A stretch of 64,000 nt of DNA. It comes from Sphingopyxis sp. Lineage in GTDB: Bacteria; Pseudomonadota; Alphaproteobacteria; Sphingomonadales; Sphingomonadaceae. A program made the translations under genes and the position numbers. How positions within the stretch are numbered: the stretch's first letter is position 1; each line of letters opens with the position of its first letter. The stretch is taken from NCBI RefSeq assembly GCF_016793825.1, contig NZ_JAEULM010000017.1, forward strand, positions 1 to 64,000. The letters are read 5' to 3'. The notes beneath the pieces were generated by a model that saw nothing but the letters and a program-made list of their open reading frames with translations, made no database searches and was not told the DNA's origin. Below are positions 41,457-49,558 of this stretch, in pieces.

Positions 41457-42605
41457 TTACCGCCAGCGTAAATTGTGGGGGCCGAGATCCGCGAGGGTTT
41501 TGGCCCCCATCAATTTCATGCCGCGTTCGATCTCGGCGCGGAGCAGGCCGACCGCGCGGCTGACGCCCTCTTCTCCTGCCGCGGCGAGCGCGTAGAGATA
41601 GAGGCGGCCGCCCGAACAGGCCTTCGCGCCGACCGACAGCGCCTTCAGCACATGGGTGCCGCGCGTGATGCCGCCGTCGCAGATCACCTCGATCCGGTCG
41701 CCGACCGCGTCGACGATCTCGGCGAGCGCGTCGAAAGGCGAAATGCTGCCGTCGAGTTGCCGCCCGCCATGGTTCGAAACCATGATCGCGGTCGCGCCAA
41801 TGTCGACCGCCCGCTTCGCATCCTCGACCGCGGCGATGCCCTTGAGGCAGAAGGGGCCGCCCCATTGCTTGCGGATCGACTCGGCGCGTTTCCAGTCGAG
41901 GCTCTGGTCGAGCATCGTGGTGAAATATTCGGCGACCGATTTGGGCACGCTCGACCCTTCGGTGACGTGGGTCGCGAGGTTGGGCAGGCTGAATTTTTCG
42001 CGCAGGACGTAGTTGAGGCCCCAGCCGGGCTTGATCGCGTAGCTCAGCATGTTGCGCGCCGTGAAGCGCGGCGGCGAGGTGAAGCCCGAGCGCAGGCAGC
42101 GTTCGCGATTGCCGCCGACGATCGTGTCGACGGTGAGCGCGACGGCGTCGAACCTTGCCGCGCGCGCGGCGTCGAGCATGGCCTTGTTGAGACCCTCGTC
42201 ATGGTGGACGTAGAGCTGGAACAGCTTGGGGCCATCGGTCAGCGCGCCCGCTTCGGCAAGCCCGATCGTCGCGAGGCTGGAAATGCCGGCGACCGTGCCC
42301 GCGTCGGCGGCGGCGCGAAGGACGGCGCGCTCGCCCTGCCAGTGGAACAGCCGCTGGAGCGCGGTCGGCGCGAGAAAGAGCGGCATCGCGATCTCGCGCC
42401 CGAAGAGCGTGGTCTTCATGTCGACGCTCTCGACCCCGGCGAGGACGCGCGGAATGAGGTCGCATCGGTCGAAGGCGGCGCGGTTGCGGCGGCGCGTGAC
42501 CTCGTCGTCGGCGGCGCCGTCGATATAGTCGAACACCGGCCAGGGCAGGCGGCGCTTTGCGAGCGCCCGGAAATCGTCGATATTATGGCAATCGGTCAGG
42601 CGCAT
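41457..42605 (-). CDS. lldD: FMN-dependent alpha-hydroxy acid dehydrogenase (L-lactate dehydrogenase type)
   Basis: 382 residues. TIM-barrel flavoenzyme oxidising an L-2-hydroxy acid, probably lactate. Motifs: 'RRLPWPVFDYIDGAADDEVTRRRN', 'APTALQRLFHWQGERAVLRAA', 'PKLFQLYVHHD', the FMN/active-site 'SNHGGRQLDGS' (catalytic His) and 'VICDGGITRGTHVLKALSVGA'. Over 350 residues with no signal peptide; membrane association is likely via surface helices. Substrate could be another 2-hydroxy acid. Confidence 0.9.
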   Translation of the reverse strand: MRLTDCHNIDDFRALAKRRLPWPVFDYIDGAADDEVTRRRNRAAFDRCDLIPRVLAGVESVDMKTTLFGREIAMPLFLAPTALQRLFHWQGERAVLRAAADAGTVAGISSLATIGLAEAGALTDGPKLFQLYVHHDEGLNKAMLDAARAARFDAVALTVDTIVGGNRERCLRSGFTSPPRFTARNMLSYAIKPGWGLNYVLREKFSLPNLATHVTEGSSVPKSVAEYFTTMLDQSLDWKRAESIRKQWGGPFCLKGIAAVEDAKRAVDIGATAIMVSNHGGRQLDGSISPFDALAEIVDAVGDRIEVICDGGITRGTHVLKALSVGAKACSGGRLYLYALAAAGEEGVSRAVGLLRAEIERGMKLMGAKTLADLGPHNLRWR

Positions 42606-42622
42606 GCTTATCTACCCCCAAA

Positions 42623-42703
42623 TCGTCATCCCGGCGAAGGCCGGGATCTCACCCTCTCGTTCTGCTGCACCGGCGAGATCCCGGCCTTCGCCGGGATGAC
42701 GGA
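42623..42703. repeat. REP-like inverted repeat, GCGAAGGC subtype
   Basis: Left arm (42623-42650) and right arm (42675-42703) both carry CCCGGC(GAA)GGCCGGG-type cores and face each other across 24 bases. It lies between the oxidoreductase stop and the dehydrogenase start. Confidence 0.85.
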
Positions 42704-42724
42704 GAGGGTATGAGTTCGCCGTCG

Positions 42725-43990
42725 TCAGAACACCGTCCGCGCCGCGACGGCGCCCTTGGTCGCGTAGCTGAAGCGCGGTTCGACGGGCAAGGCGGGATCG
42801 AGGATGTGCGCGGCGACCCGTTTCCCCACGGCCGGGCCATTCTTGAACCCGTGGCCCGACCCGCCGCCCACGAGCCAGATGCGATCCTGTCCCGGCAACC
42901 GGTCGATCAGATAGTCGCCGTTCGAGCTGTTTTCGTACTGACAGACGCGCGCGCCGATCAGCGGTGCGTCGGTGAGGCCGGGGAAGCGCTGCGCGATATA
43001 GGCGCGCGCTTCGGCAATGCCCGCCGGCGTCGGCGCGCGGTCCTGGGTGTCGGGGTCCACCACCGGGCCGTGGACGTCGATCGCGATCTTGAACCCCGCG
43101 CCTTCGAGGTCGGGAATGCCATAGACGATGCGTCCGTTGTTGAAGTCGGCCCAGACCGGCAGTTCGGGCGGGGCGAAGCGCGTGTCGCCCTGCGGCGCGC
43201 CGAAATGATAGACTTCCTGCCGTGTCGCGACGATCTTGTTCATGAGCTGCTGCGGGAACAGCTCGGCGAGCCAGGGGCCGCAGGCATAGACGAGATGGTC
43301 CGCGGTTCCGCCGTCGGGCAGCGTGTGCTTCTTGATCTTCTTGGCGATCAGCGGCGCGGGCATGACGACGCGCTCGACCTCGATCTGGGCGTCGGCGATG
43401 ACTTCCTGCACGCCGCGGCCGGCGATCAGCGCGCCGCAATCCTTTTCGAGTATCCCCGTCTCGCCCTGATAGAACTGGATCTGGCGCCAGTTTCTTTGCA
43501 GCCAGTGAACGTCGCCATGATCGTGATCGACCCGGTTCGCCCTGAGCCAGTCGAGCGATTGCGCGGTATAGGTGTCGCCCTGTGGTGCGAACCAGAGCAC
43601 CCCGGTGTTGTGAAAGATCGGCAGGCTGGCGGTGTCGGAAAGATCCTTCCAATATTCGAGCGATTCCTGCGCCATCTCCGAATAGATGCTGTCCGCGCCA
43701 TATCCCATGCGGATGACGCGGCTCTCACCGCCGGACGAGGCGCGCCAATGACCAGCACCATAGGCGTCGAACAGCCGCACTGATTTGCCAGCGCGCAGCA
43801 GGTGCCAGGCGGTCCACGCGCCGAAGACCCCTGCGCCGATGATCGCGACATCGACATGCTGGACCTTTGGCCGCGCGGGTTTGCGTTTCTTCGATTTGCG
43901 TTCCCTGCCGTCGGCGGCCGTCGCGGCGGCGGCGACCGGGAGCGCGGCAAGGCCGGTCAGGACGGCGCGGCGGGACGGGCTATCGGCCAA
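42725..43990 (-). CDS. FAD-dependent amine/sarcosine oxidase-like oxidoreductase, exported
   Basis: 421 residues. A twin-arginine-type leader (SPSRRAVLTGLAALPVAAAA) precedes the DAO flavoprotein fold: 'HVDVAIIGAGVFGAWTAWHLLRAGKSVRLFDAYG', 'RASSGGESRVIRMGYG' (as in sarcosine oxidase) and 'LVGGGSGHGFKNGPAVG'. Likely a Tat-exported FAD enzyme acting on an amine or amino acid. The TTG start at 43990 overlaps the amidohydrolase stop and has AGGGCGGG upstream; no ATG fits the leader. Last gene of a three-gene operon. Confidence 0.83.
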   Translation of the reverse strand: MADSPSRRAVLTGLAALPVAAAATAADGRERKSKKRKPARPKVQHVDVAIIGAGVFGAWTAWHLLRAGKSVRLFDAYGAGHWRASSGGESRVIRMGYGADSIYSEMAQESLEYWKDLSDTASLPIFHNTGVLWFAPQGDTYTAQSLDWLRANRVDHDHGDVHWLQRNWRQIQFYQGETGILEKDCGALIAGRGVQEVIADAQIEVERVVMPAPLIAKKIKKHTLPDGGTADHLVYACGPWLAELFPQQLMNKIVATRQEVYHFGAPQGDTRFAPPELPVWADFNNGRIVYGIPDLEGAGFKIAIDVHGPVVDPDTQDRAPTPAGIAEARAYIAQRFPGLTDAPLIGARVCQYENSSNGDYLIDRLPGQDRIWLVGGGSGHGFKNGPAVGKRVAAHILDPALPVEPRFSYATKGAVAARTVF

Positions 43991-45644
43991 GCGTCCCGCC
44001 CTCGCTTTTCTTGTAGTAGCGGTAGCCGCCGATCCAGGTTTCGAGCGGGGCCATCCGGCGAATCTCGTCGGGACTGGCGAGCAGCGGGTCGGCATCCAGC
44101 ATCAGGAAATCGGCGCGCATCCCGGGCATCAGCGTCCCGAGCCGGTCCTCGGCGAAGGCGGCAAAGGCCGCCGTGCGCGTAAAGCCGTCGAGCGCGCTCT
44201 CGCGGCTTACCGTTTCCTCCGGATGCCAGCCGCCGATCGGCTGGCCCGCGGCGTCGGTGCGCGAAATCGCGGCGGCGATGCCGGGGAACGGATTGGCGCT
44301 TTCGACCGGTACGTCGGAACCGAAGGCAAGGCGGACGCCGGCCTTTTCCATGCTGCGCCAGGCGTAGGCGCCCTTCAGCCGGTCGGGGCCGAGCCGCGCC
44401 TCGGCCATCGTGCGGTCCGACGTCTGGTGCGTCGGCTGCATCGAGGCGATGACTTTCAGTTCGGCGAATTTCGGGATGTCGAGCGGGTCGACGATCTGCG
44501 CATGTTCGATCCGCCAGCGGCGCTCGCCCGGTAGGTCTCGGCTGAGATCGTCGATCGCCGCGAGCGCTTCGGCATTGGCGGCGTCGCCGATCGCGTGGAT
44601 CGCGACCTGGAACTTGTCCATCGACGCGCGCACCATCTTGTTGCGAAGCTGCGCGGGCGTGAGCAGCGGCAGGCCTTTTTGCCCCGGCGCATCGCTGTAC
44701 GGCGCCTTCAGCCAGGCGCCGCGCGACCCGAGCGCGCCGTCGAGATAGAGTTTGACCCCGACCATGCGCAGCTTGTCGTCATAGAGCCAGGGCGTGGGTT
44801 CCGAGCCGGCGATCAGCGCCATATTGTCGATGTCGCCGCCATAGGAGAGGATACGGATCGCGAGCTGTTTCTTGTCGCCGGCGCGGCGATACGCCTGCCA
44901 CTCGGCGATCGAGGTGCCCATGTCGGCGATGCTCGTGATGCCCTGTGCCATCAGTTTCTGCTGCGCGAGCAGGAAGGCGCGGTCGAGATCGCGGGCGAGC
45001 GGTTTCGGCTTGGCGCTGTCGATCAGGCCCATCGCGGCATCGACGAAGACGCCGCTCGGCTTGCCGGCGACCATTTCGATGCGGCCGCCCTCCGGCGCCT
45101 TGGTCGTCGCGGTGATCTTGGCGGCATTCAACGCCGCCGTATTCGCCCAGCCGGCATGACCGTCGACACGTTCGAGCCACACCGCGCGGTCGGGAACGGC
45201 GGCGTCGAGGTCGGCGGCGGTGGGAAAGCGGCCGAGCCCCCATTTTTCCTGATTCCAGCCGAAGCCGATGATCCACGGCATTTCGGGATTTTCGGCCGCA
45301 TATTTGCGGATCGCCGCCTGCGCCTCGGCCAGCGACGCGGTGTCTGACAGGTCGAGCAGCATGAGCTGGAAGCCCAGCCCCATGACATGGCCGTGCGCAT
45401 CGATCAGGCCGGGGATCAGGGTGCGACCCTTGCCGTCTTCCTTGAAATCGGGGCGTTCAGGGCGCTTGTCCTTGCGGTCGAGGAGCTGCTTGACCTTGCC
45501 TTGCGTATCGATGACGAGGCCGGTGAAGCGCACGACCTTGCCATCCTGGTCGAGCGTGATGCCGTTGACATTATCGACCAGCGTGTCGGCATGCGCGGGG
45601 GCGGCGATCGCAAGCGCCAGTAGCGCAAAGGTCAGGCGTTTCAT
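43980..45644 (-). CDS. Secreted YtcJ-like metal-dependent amidohydrolase
   Basis: 554 residues. Signal peptide (cleavage after AHA near 19), then amidohydrolase superfamily: H-x-H in 'LIDAHGHVMGLG', 'GGDIDNMALIAGSEP', 'HAIGDAANAEAL', 'RIEHAQIVDP' and 'AFGSDVPVESANPFPGI' (metal Asp). YtcJ-type enzymes hydrolyse N-acyl or imide bonds; the substrate is open. ATG 45644 overlaps the stop of the preceding gene (ATGA). Confidence 0.9.
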   Translation of the reverse strand: MKRLTFALLALAIAAPAHADTLVDNVNGITLDQDGKVVRFTGLVIDTQGKVKQLLDRKDKRPERPDFKEDGKGRTLIPGLIDAHGHVMGLGFQLMLLDLSDTASLAEAQAAIRKYAAENPEMPWIIGFGWNQEKWGLGRFPTAADLDAAVPDRAVWLERVDGHAGWANTAALNAAKITATTKAPEGGRIEMVAGKPSGVFVDAAMGLIDSAKPKPLARDLDRAFLLAQQKLMAQGITSIADMGTSIAEWQAYRRAGDKKQLAIRILSYGGDIDNMALIAGSEPTPWLYDDKLRMVGVKLYLDGALGSRGAWLKAPYSDAPGQKGLPLLTPAQLRNKMVRASMDKFQVAIHAIGDAANAEALAAIDDLSRDLPGERRWRIEHAQIVDPLDIPKFAELKVIASMQPTHQTSDRTMAEARLGPDRLKGAYAWRSMEKAGVRLAFGSDVPVESANPFPGIAAAISRTDAAGQPIGGWHPEETVSRESALDGFTRTAAFAAFAEDRLGTLMPGMRADFLMLDADPLLASPDEIRRMAPLETWIGGYRYYKKSEGGTLGR

Positions 45645-46519
45645 TTCGGCAGTCTCGTCACCAGCGAGCTGGTATCGCGGCGGCCGTTTCCGGCCTTCTG
45701 CACATCGGCGTAGAATTGATCGACGAGGCTGGCGACCGGCAGCGTGGCGCCGTTGGTGCGCGCCTCGTCGAGCGCGAGGCCGAGATCCTTGCGCATCCAG
45801 TCCACCGCAAAGCCGAAGTCGAATTCGTCCTTCGACATCGTTGCCCAGCGATTGAGCATCTGCCAGCTTGCCGCCGCGCCGCCCGACACCGCTTCGAACA
45901 CCTTGTCGGTGTCGAGCTTCGACACCTGCGCAAAGCGCAGCGCCTCGGACAGGCCCTGCAGGACGCCGGCGATTGCGATCTGGTTCACCATCTTGGTCGT
46001 CTGCCCGGCGCCGGGCCCGCCGATATGGGTGATCCGGGCGGAATAGGCGCGCATGACGGGTTCGGCGGCGGCGAAGGCATCCTTCGTGCCGCCGCACATG
46101 GCCGAGAGCGTGCCCGCCTGCGCGCCCGATTCGCCGCCCGAGACGGGGGCATCGACGCTGAGCAGGCCCAGCCCTTCGGCCTCGACCGAGAGCTGGCGCG
46201 CGATGCGGGCAGAGACGGTCGTGTGGTCGATGAAGAGGGCACCCCGCCGCATCGCGCGAAACGCGCCGTCGCGGCCGAGCGTGACTTGCGCAAGATCGTC
46301 GTCGTTGCCGACACAGGTCAGGACCACGTCGGCGTCCTTCACGGCTTCGGCGGGTGTTGCCGCCGCGGCGCCGCCATATTGTGCGACCCAGGCGTCGGCC
46401 TTGGCCCGGGTGCGGTTATAGACGGTGAGGGCGTGGCCCGCGTTCACGAGATGCCCTGCCATCGGCCCGCCCATGACGCCGGTTCCGATGAAGCTGATGC
46501 GCAATTTCTGTTCGTCCAT
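45641..46519 (-). CDS. Beta-hydroxyacid dehydrogenase (3-hydroxyisobutyrate dehydrogenase-like)
   Basis: 292 residues. NAD(P)-binding 'FIGTGVMGGPMAGHLV', 'NRTRAKA', 'DAPVSGGESGAQAGTLSAMCGG', and the catalytic Lys in 'GAGQTTKMVNQ'. Reduces or oxidises a 3-hydroxy acid such as 3-hydroxyisobutyrate, tartronate semialdehyde or a relative. ATG 46519 is preferred over 46537. First gene of the operon with the amidohydrolase and FAD oxidoreductase, diverging from ilvA by 59 bases. Confidence 0.9.
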   Translation of the reverse strand: MDEQKLRISFIGTGVMGGPMAGHLVNAGHALTVYNRTRAKADAWVAQYGGAAAATPAEAVKDADVVLTCVGNDDDLAQVTLGRDGAFRAMRRGALFIDHTTVSARIARQLSVEAEGLGLLSVDAPVSGGESGAQAGTLSAMCGGTKDAFAAAEPVMRAYSARITHIGGPGAGQTTKMVNQIAIAGVLQGLSEALRFAQVSKLDTDKVFEAVSGGAAASWQMLNRWATMSKDEFDFGFAVDWMRKDLGLALDEARTNGATLPVASLVDQFYADVQKAGNGRRDTSSLVTRLPK

Positions 46520-46578
46520 GCGGCAATCCATAACCATGGTTTGCGCGGCGCGCCAGATAGGCTAGGGCGCTTGCCGTT

Positions 46579-47829
46579 ATGACCGATCAACTGACCCTGA
46601 CCTCCGCCGCCGATTTTCCGGCGATCACATTGGACGATGTGCGCGCGGCGGCCGGGCGAATTAACGGCGCGGTCGTGCGGACGCCGACGTTGAAGTCGCT
46701 GACGCTGTCCGAACTGGTCGGCGCCGAGGTCTGGCTGAAGTTCGAGAATCTGCAATTCACGGCGGCATACAAGGAGCGCGGGGCGCTCAATGCGCTGCTG
46801 CTGCTCAGCGATGAAGCGAAGGCGCGCGGGGTTATCGCGGCGTCGGCGGGCAATCATGCGCAGGGCCTTGCCTATCACGGCAAGCGGCTGGGCGTGCCCG
46901 TGACGATCGTGATGCCGAAGACGACGCCGCAGGTGAAGGTGTCGCAGACCGCGAGTCACGGTGCGGAGATCGTGCTGTTCGGCGAAAAGTTCGACGACGC
47001 CTCGGCCCATGCGCGGGTGCTGGAAAAGGAACGCGGGCTTACGTTCGTGCATCCGTTCGATCACCCCCATATCGCGGCGGGGCAGGGGACGGTCGCGCTC
47101 GAAATGCTGGAGGATGTGCCCGAACTCGACACGCTGATCGTGCCGATCGGCGGCGGCGGCCTGTTGACCGGCATGGGAACCGCGGCGCGCGGGATCAAGA
47201 ACGACATGCGCCTCGTCGGCGTGCAGGCCGAGCTCTATCCGTCGATGTATGCCCGGCTGAACGGCGTCGACATGGCGTGCGAGGGCGACACGCTGGCCGA
47301 GGGGATCGCGGTCAAGGAACCCGGCGAATATACGCGCAAGATCGTCGCGGCGCTGAACGACGACATCGTCCTTGTCGCCGAACGCCACCTGGAACGCGCC
47401 GTCAGCCTGTTGCTCCAGATCGAGAAGACGGTGGTGGAGGGAGCCGGCGCGGCCGGCCTCGCGGCGATGCTCGCGCACCCCGAAGCGTTCGCGGGGCGCA
47501 AGGTCGGGCTGGTGCTGACCGGCGGCAATATCGACACGCGGCTGCTCGCCAACGTGCTGCTGCGCGACCTTGCGCGTTCGGGCCGCATCGCGCGCCTGCG
47601 CATCCGGCTGCAGGATCGGCCCGGCGCGCTGTTCAAGGTGATGAAGCTGTTCGACGAGAAGCAGGTCAACATCATCGAAATCTATCACCAGCGCATCTTC
47701 ACGACGCTGCCCGCGAAGGGGCTGATCACCGACATCGAGTGCGAGGCGCGCGACAAGGACCATCTCGACAGCCTCGTCGCCTCGCTGCGCGATGCCGGCT
47801 ATATGGTGACGACGGTGGAGCTGGCTTGA
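46579..47829 (+). CDS. ilvA: Threonine ammonia-lyase, single C-terminal ACT-like domain
   Basis: 416 residues. PLP enzyme converting threonine to 2-oxobutanoate for isoleucine synthesis. PLP lysine in 'FTAAYKERGALNALL', PLP phosphate loop 'IGGGGLLTGMGTA', 'ASAGNHAQGLAYH', and a C-terminal regulatory domain starting 'RLRIRLQDRPGALFKVMKLFDEKQVNIIEIYHQR' (one ACT-like unit rather than the two of E. coli IlvA). A catabolic role is possible. Its stop overlaps a TTG start for the thioesterase. Confidence 0.93.
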   Translation: MTDQLTLTSAADFPAITLDDVRAAAGRINGAVVRTPTLKSLTLSELVGAEVWLKFENLQFTAAYKERGALNALLLLSDEAKARGVIAASAGNHAQGLAYHGKRLGVPVTIVMPKTTPQVKVSQTASHGAEIVLFGEKFDDASAHARVLEKERGLTFVHPFDHPHIAAGQGTVALEMLEDVPELDTLIVPIGGGGLLTGMGTAARGIKNDMRLVGVQAELYPSMYARLNGVDMACEGDTLAEGIAVKEPGEYTRKIVAALNDDIVLVAERHLERAVSLLLQIEKTVVEGAGAAGLAAMLAHPEAFAGRKVGLVLTGGNIDTRLLANVLLRDLARSGRIARLRIRLQDRPGALFKVMKLFDEKQVNIIEIYHQRIFTTLPAKGLITDIECEARDKDHLDSLVASLRDAGYMVTTVELA

Positions 47830-48224
47830 GGGAATTCACTCTCGACTTCGTCGCGACGCCCGGGAGCATCGACGAACTCGGCCACGTCAACAATGCGGTG
47901 TGGGTCCAGTGGATTCAGCAGGTTGCGACGGGGCATTGGGATACCGTCGCGCCGCAGTCGCACAAGGACGCCTATGTCTGGGTCGTCGTGCGCCACGAGA
48001 TCGACTATCTGCGCGCGCTTGGTCCCGGCGAGACGGTGACGGCGCGAACCTGGGTTGCCGACAGGCCGCAGGGCGCAAAGTTCGACCGCTTCATGGAATT
48101 CGTCGGAGCCGACGGGAAAGTGCACGTCCGCGCGCGCACGGTGTGGGCGCTGCTCGACAAGGCGAGCGGCCGGCCGCTGCGCGTGACCGACGCGATCGTC
48201 GCGCCGTTTCTGGGCGCCAGCTAA
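47826..48224 (+). CDS. Hotdog-fold acyl-CoA thioesterase
   Basis: 132 residues, 4-hydroxybenzoyl-CoA thioesterase-like: 'TPGSIDELGHVNNAVWVQWIQQVATGHWD' with the active-site Asp/Asn region, and 'VRHEIDYLRALGPGETVTARTWV'. The TTG start (47826) overlaps the ilvA stop by four bases; no ATG or GTG fits closer. It hydrolyses a short acyl-CoA, identity unknown. Convergent with the SIMPL gene, whose stop it overlaps. Confidence 0.88.
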   Translation: MREFTLDFVATPGSIDELGHVNNAVWVQWIQQVATGHWDTVAPQSHKDAYVWVVVRHEIDYLRALGPGETVTARTWVADRPQGAKFDRFMEFVGADGKVHVRARTVWALLDKASGRPLRVTDAIVAPFLGAS

Positions 48225-48934
48225 ATCTTCGTCAATTCGAACACGACGCCGACCGATACCATGACGTTGTCGTCGGCTGGATCGATCCGCGTCGGCGACG
48301 ACGCCGCCACGTTCATGACCGTGGGGCGGGGTGCGCGATAGCCCGAACTGTCATTGATCGACACGATACGGCGAATCTTCATGCCCAGTGTCCTGGCATA
48401 TATGTTCGCGCGATCCATGGCGTCGGTTACGGCAGCCTTGCGGGCGCGGGCGGCCGATGCCGGATCGGCGTCCCAGGTCATTATCGGTCCACGAATATTG
48501 GTGGCGCCTGCATCGACAAGGCGGTCGATGATCATACCGGCGTCCTCGGGCTTGCGAAACGTGATCGACAGCGAGTGCGAGACCTGAAAGCCTTCGATAC
48601 TTTCGCCCCTCTCATGCTTTCGCGTCGGCGACAGGGTCAGAGCGGACGTCGAGAAATCCTTTTCCGTGACACCATATCGTTTGAGGGTACGCCGCATCTG
48701 ATCAAGATTGTCGGCATTGCGGCGTACCGCGTCCGATGCCCGCGGCGCGAATTCCTCGACACCGGCCATGATCTGAAGGGAGGCGGCAGGCTGGCTGTCG
48801 AACCCCTGGCCGGTGATCGAGAGCCTGGTGGAGGTGTCGTCGATACCGTCCCCCGCGGTCGCCCCCCACAGGAGAGGCGTGGCGCCGATAACGGCAGCGG
48901 CGGCGAGCAATCTGTAGTGATTTTTCCCGAGCAT
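48221..48934 (-). CDS. SIMPL-domain (DUF541) periplasmic protein
   Basis: 237 residues. Signal peptide (about 1-25); SIMPL pattern: 'LSITGQGFDSQPAASLQIMAGVEEFA', 'LDQMRRTLKRYGVTEKDFSTSALTLSP', 'GFQVSHSLSITFRKPEDAGMIIDRLVDAGATNI' and 'ARTLGMKIRRIVSINDS'. Oligomeric periplasmic proteins associated with oxidative stress resistance. AGGAGGG precedes the ATG. It overlaps the thioesterase gene at the stop codons. Confidence 0.9.
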   Translation of the reverse strand: MLGKNHYRLLAAAAVIGATPLLWGATAGDGIDDTSTRLSITGQGFDSQPAASLQIMAGVEEFAPRASDAVRRNADNLDQMRRTLKRYGVTEKDFSTSALTLSPTRKHERGESIEGFQVSHSLSITFRKPEDAGMIIDRLVDAGATNIRGPIMTWDADPASAARARKAAVTDAMDRANIYARTLGMKIRRIVSINDSSGYRAPRPTVMNVAASSPTRIDPADDNVMVSVGVVFELTKI

Positions 48935-49040
48935 ATGTCCCTCCTGCTTTGATATCGTTCGATACTTGTCCGTAGTTAAGGAATGTCGAATCCACGAAAG
49001 GCGAGTTGAACCGGCGGCAAATGCCCGCATATGATGCGGC

Positions 49041-49529
49041 ATGCGGATCCGGGCTGCCAATCATGACGATGCCGCTGCCATCTGGGCGATCATCGAACCG
49101 GTGATCCGGGCGGGCGAGACCTATGCGCTCGACCGCGACATGGGCCGGGCGGATGCGCTTGCCTATTGGTTCGGCGCGGACAAGGAGGTGTTCGTCGCCG
49201 AAGAGGATGGCGTCCCGCTTGGCACCTATTATCTGCGCGCCAATCAGGCCGGCGGCGGAGCCCATGTCTGCAACGCCGGCTATATGACAGCGGCGGCGGC
49301 GACGGGGCGCGGGGTTGCGCGGGCCATGGCCCGGCATTCGATCGACCTTGCAACAGAGCGCGGGTTTCGCGCGATGCAGTATAATTTCGTGGTGAGTTCG
49401 AACGAACGGGCGGTGCGGCTATGGCAGGCGCTGGGGTTCGAAATCGTCGGGCGTTTGCCGCAGGCTTTCGATCATCCGGCGCTGGGGCTTGTCGATGCGC
49501 TGGTGATGGTTCGTCAGCTCCAGCCCTAG
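49041..49529 (+). CDS. GNAT N-acetyltransferase
   Basis: 162 residues. GNAT fold: 'IRAANHDDAAAIWAIIEPVIRAGETYALD' (as in phosphinothricin acetyltransferase-like proteins), 'GTYYLRANQAG', acetyl-CoA loop 'ATGRGVARAM' and 'YNFVVSSNERAVRLWQALGFEIVG'. Substrate unknown. Weak Shine-Dalgarno. Confidence 0.85.
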   Translation: MRIRAANHDDAAAIWAIIEPVIRAGETYALDRDMGRADALAYWFGADKEVFVAEEDGVPLGTYYLRANQAGGGAHVCNAGYMTAAAATGRGVARAMARHSIDLATERGFRAMQYNFVVSSNERAVRLWQALGFEIVGRLPQAFDHPALGLVDALVMVRQLQP

Positions 49530-49558
49530 GGTCCTCACACAGGCCGATCGATCCGCCA

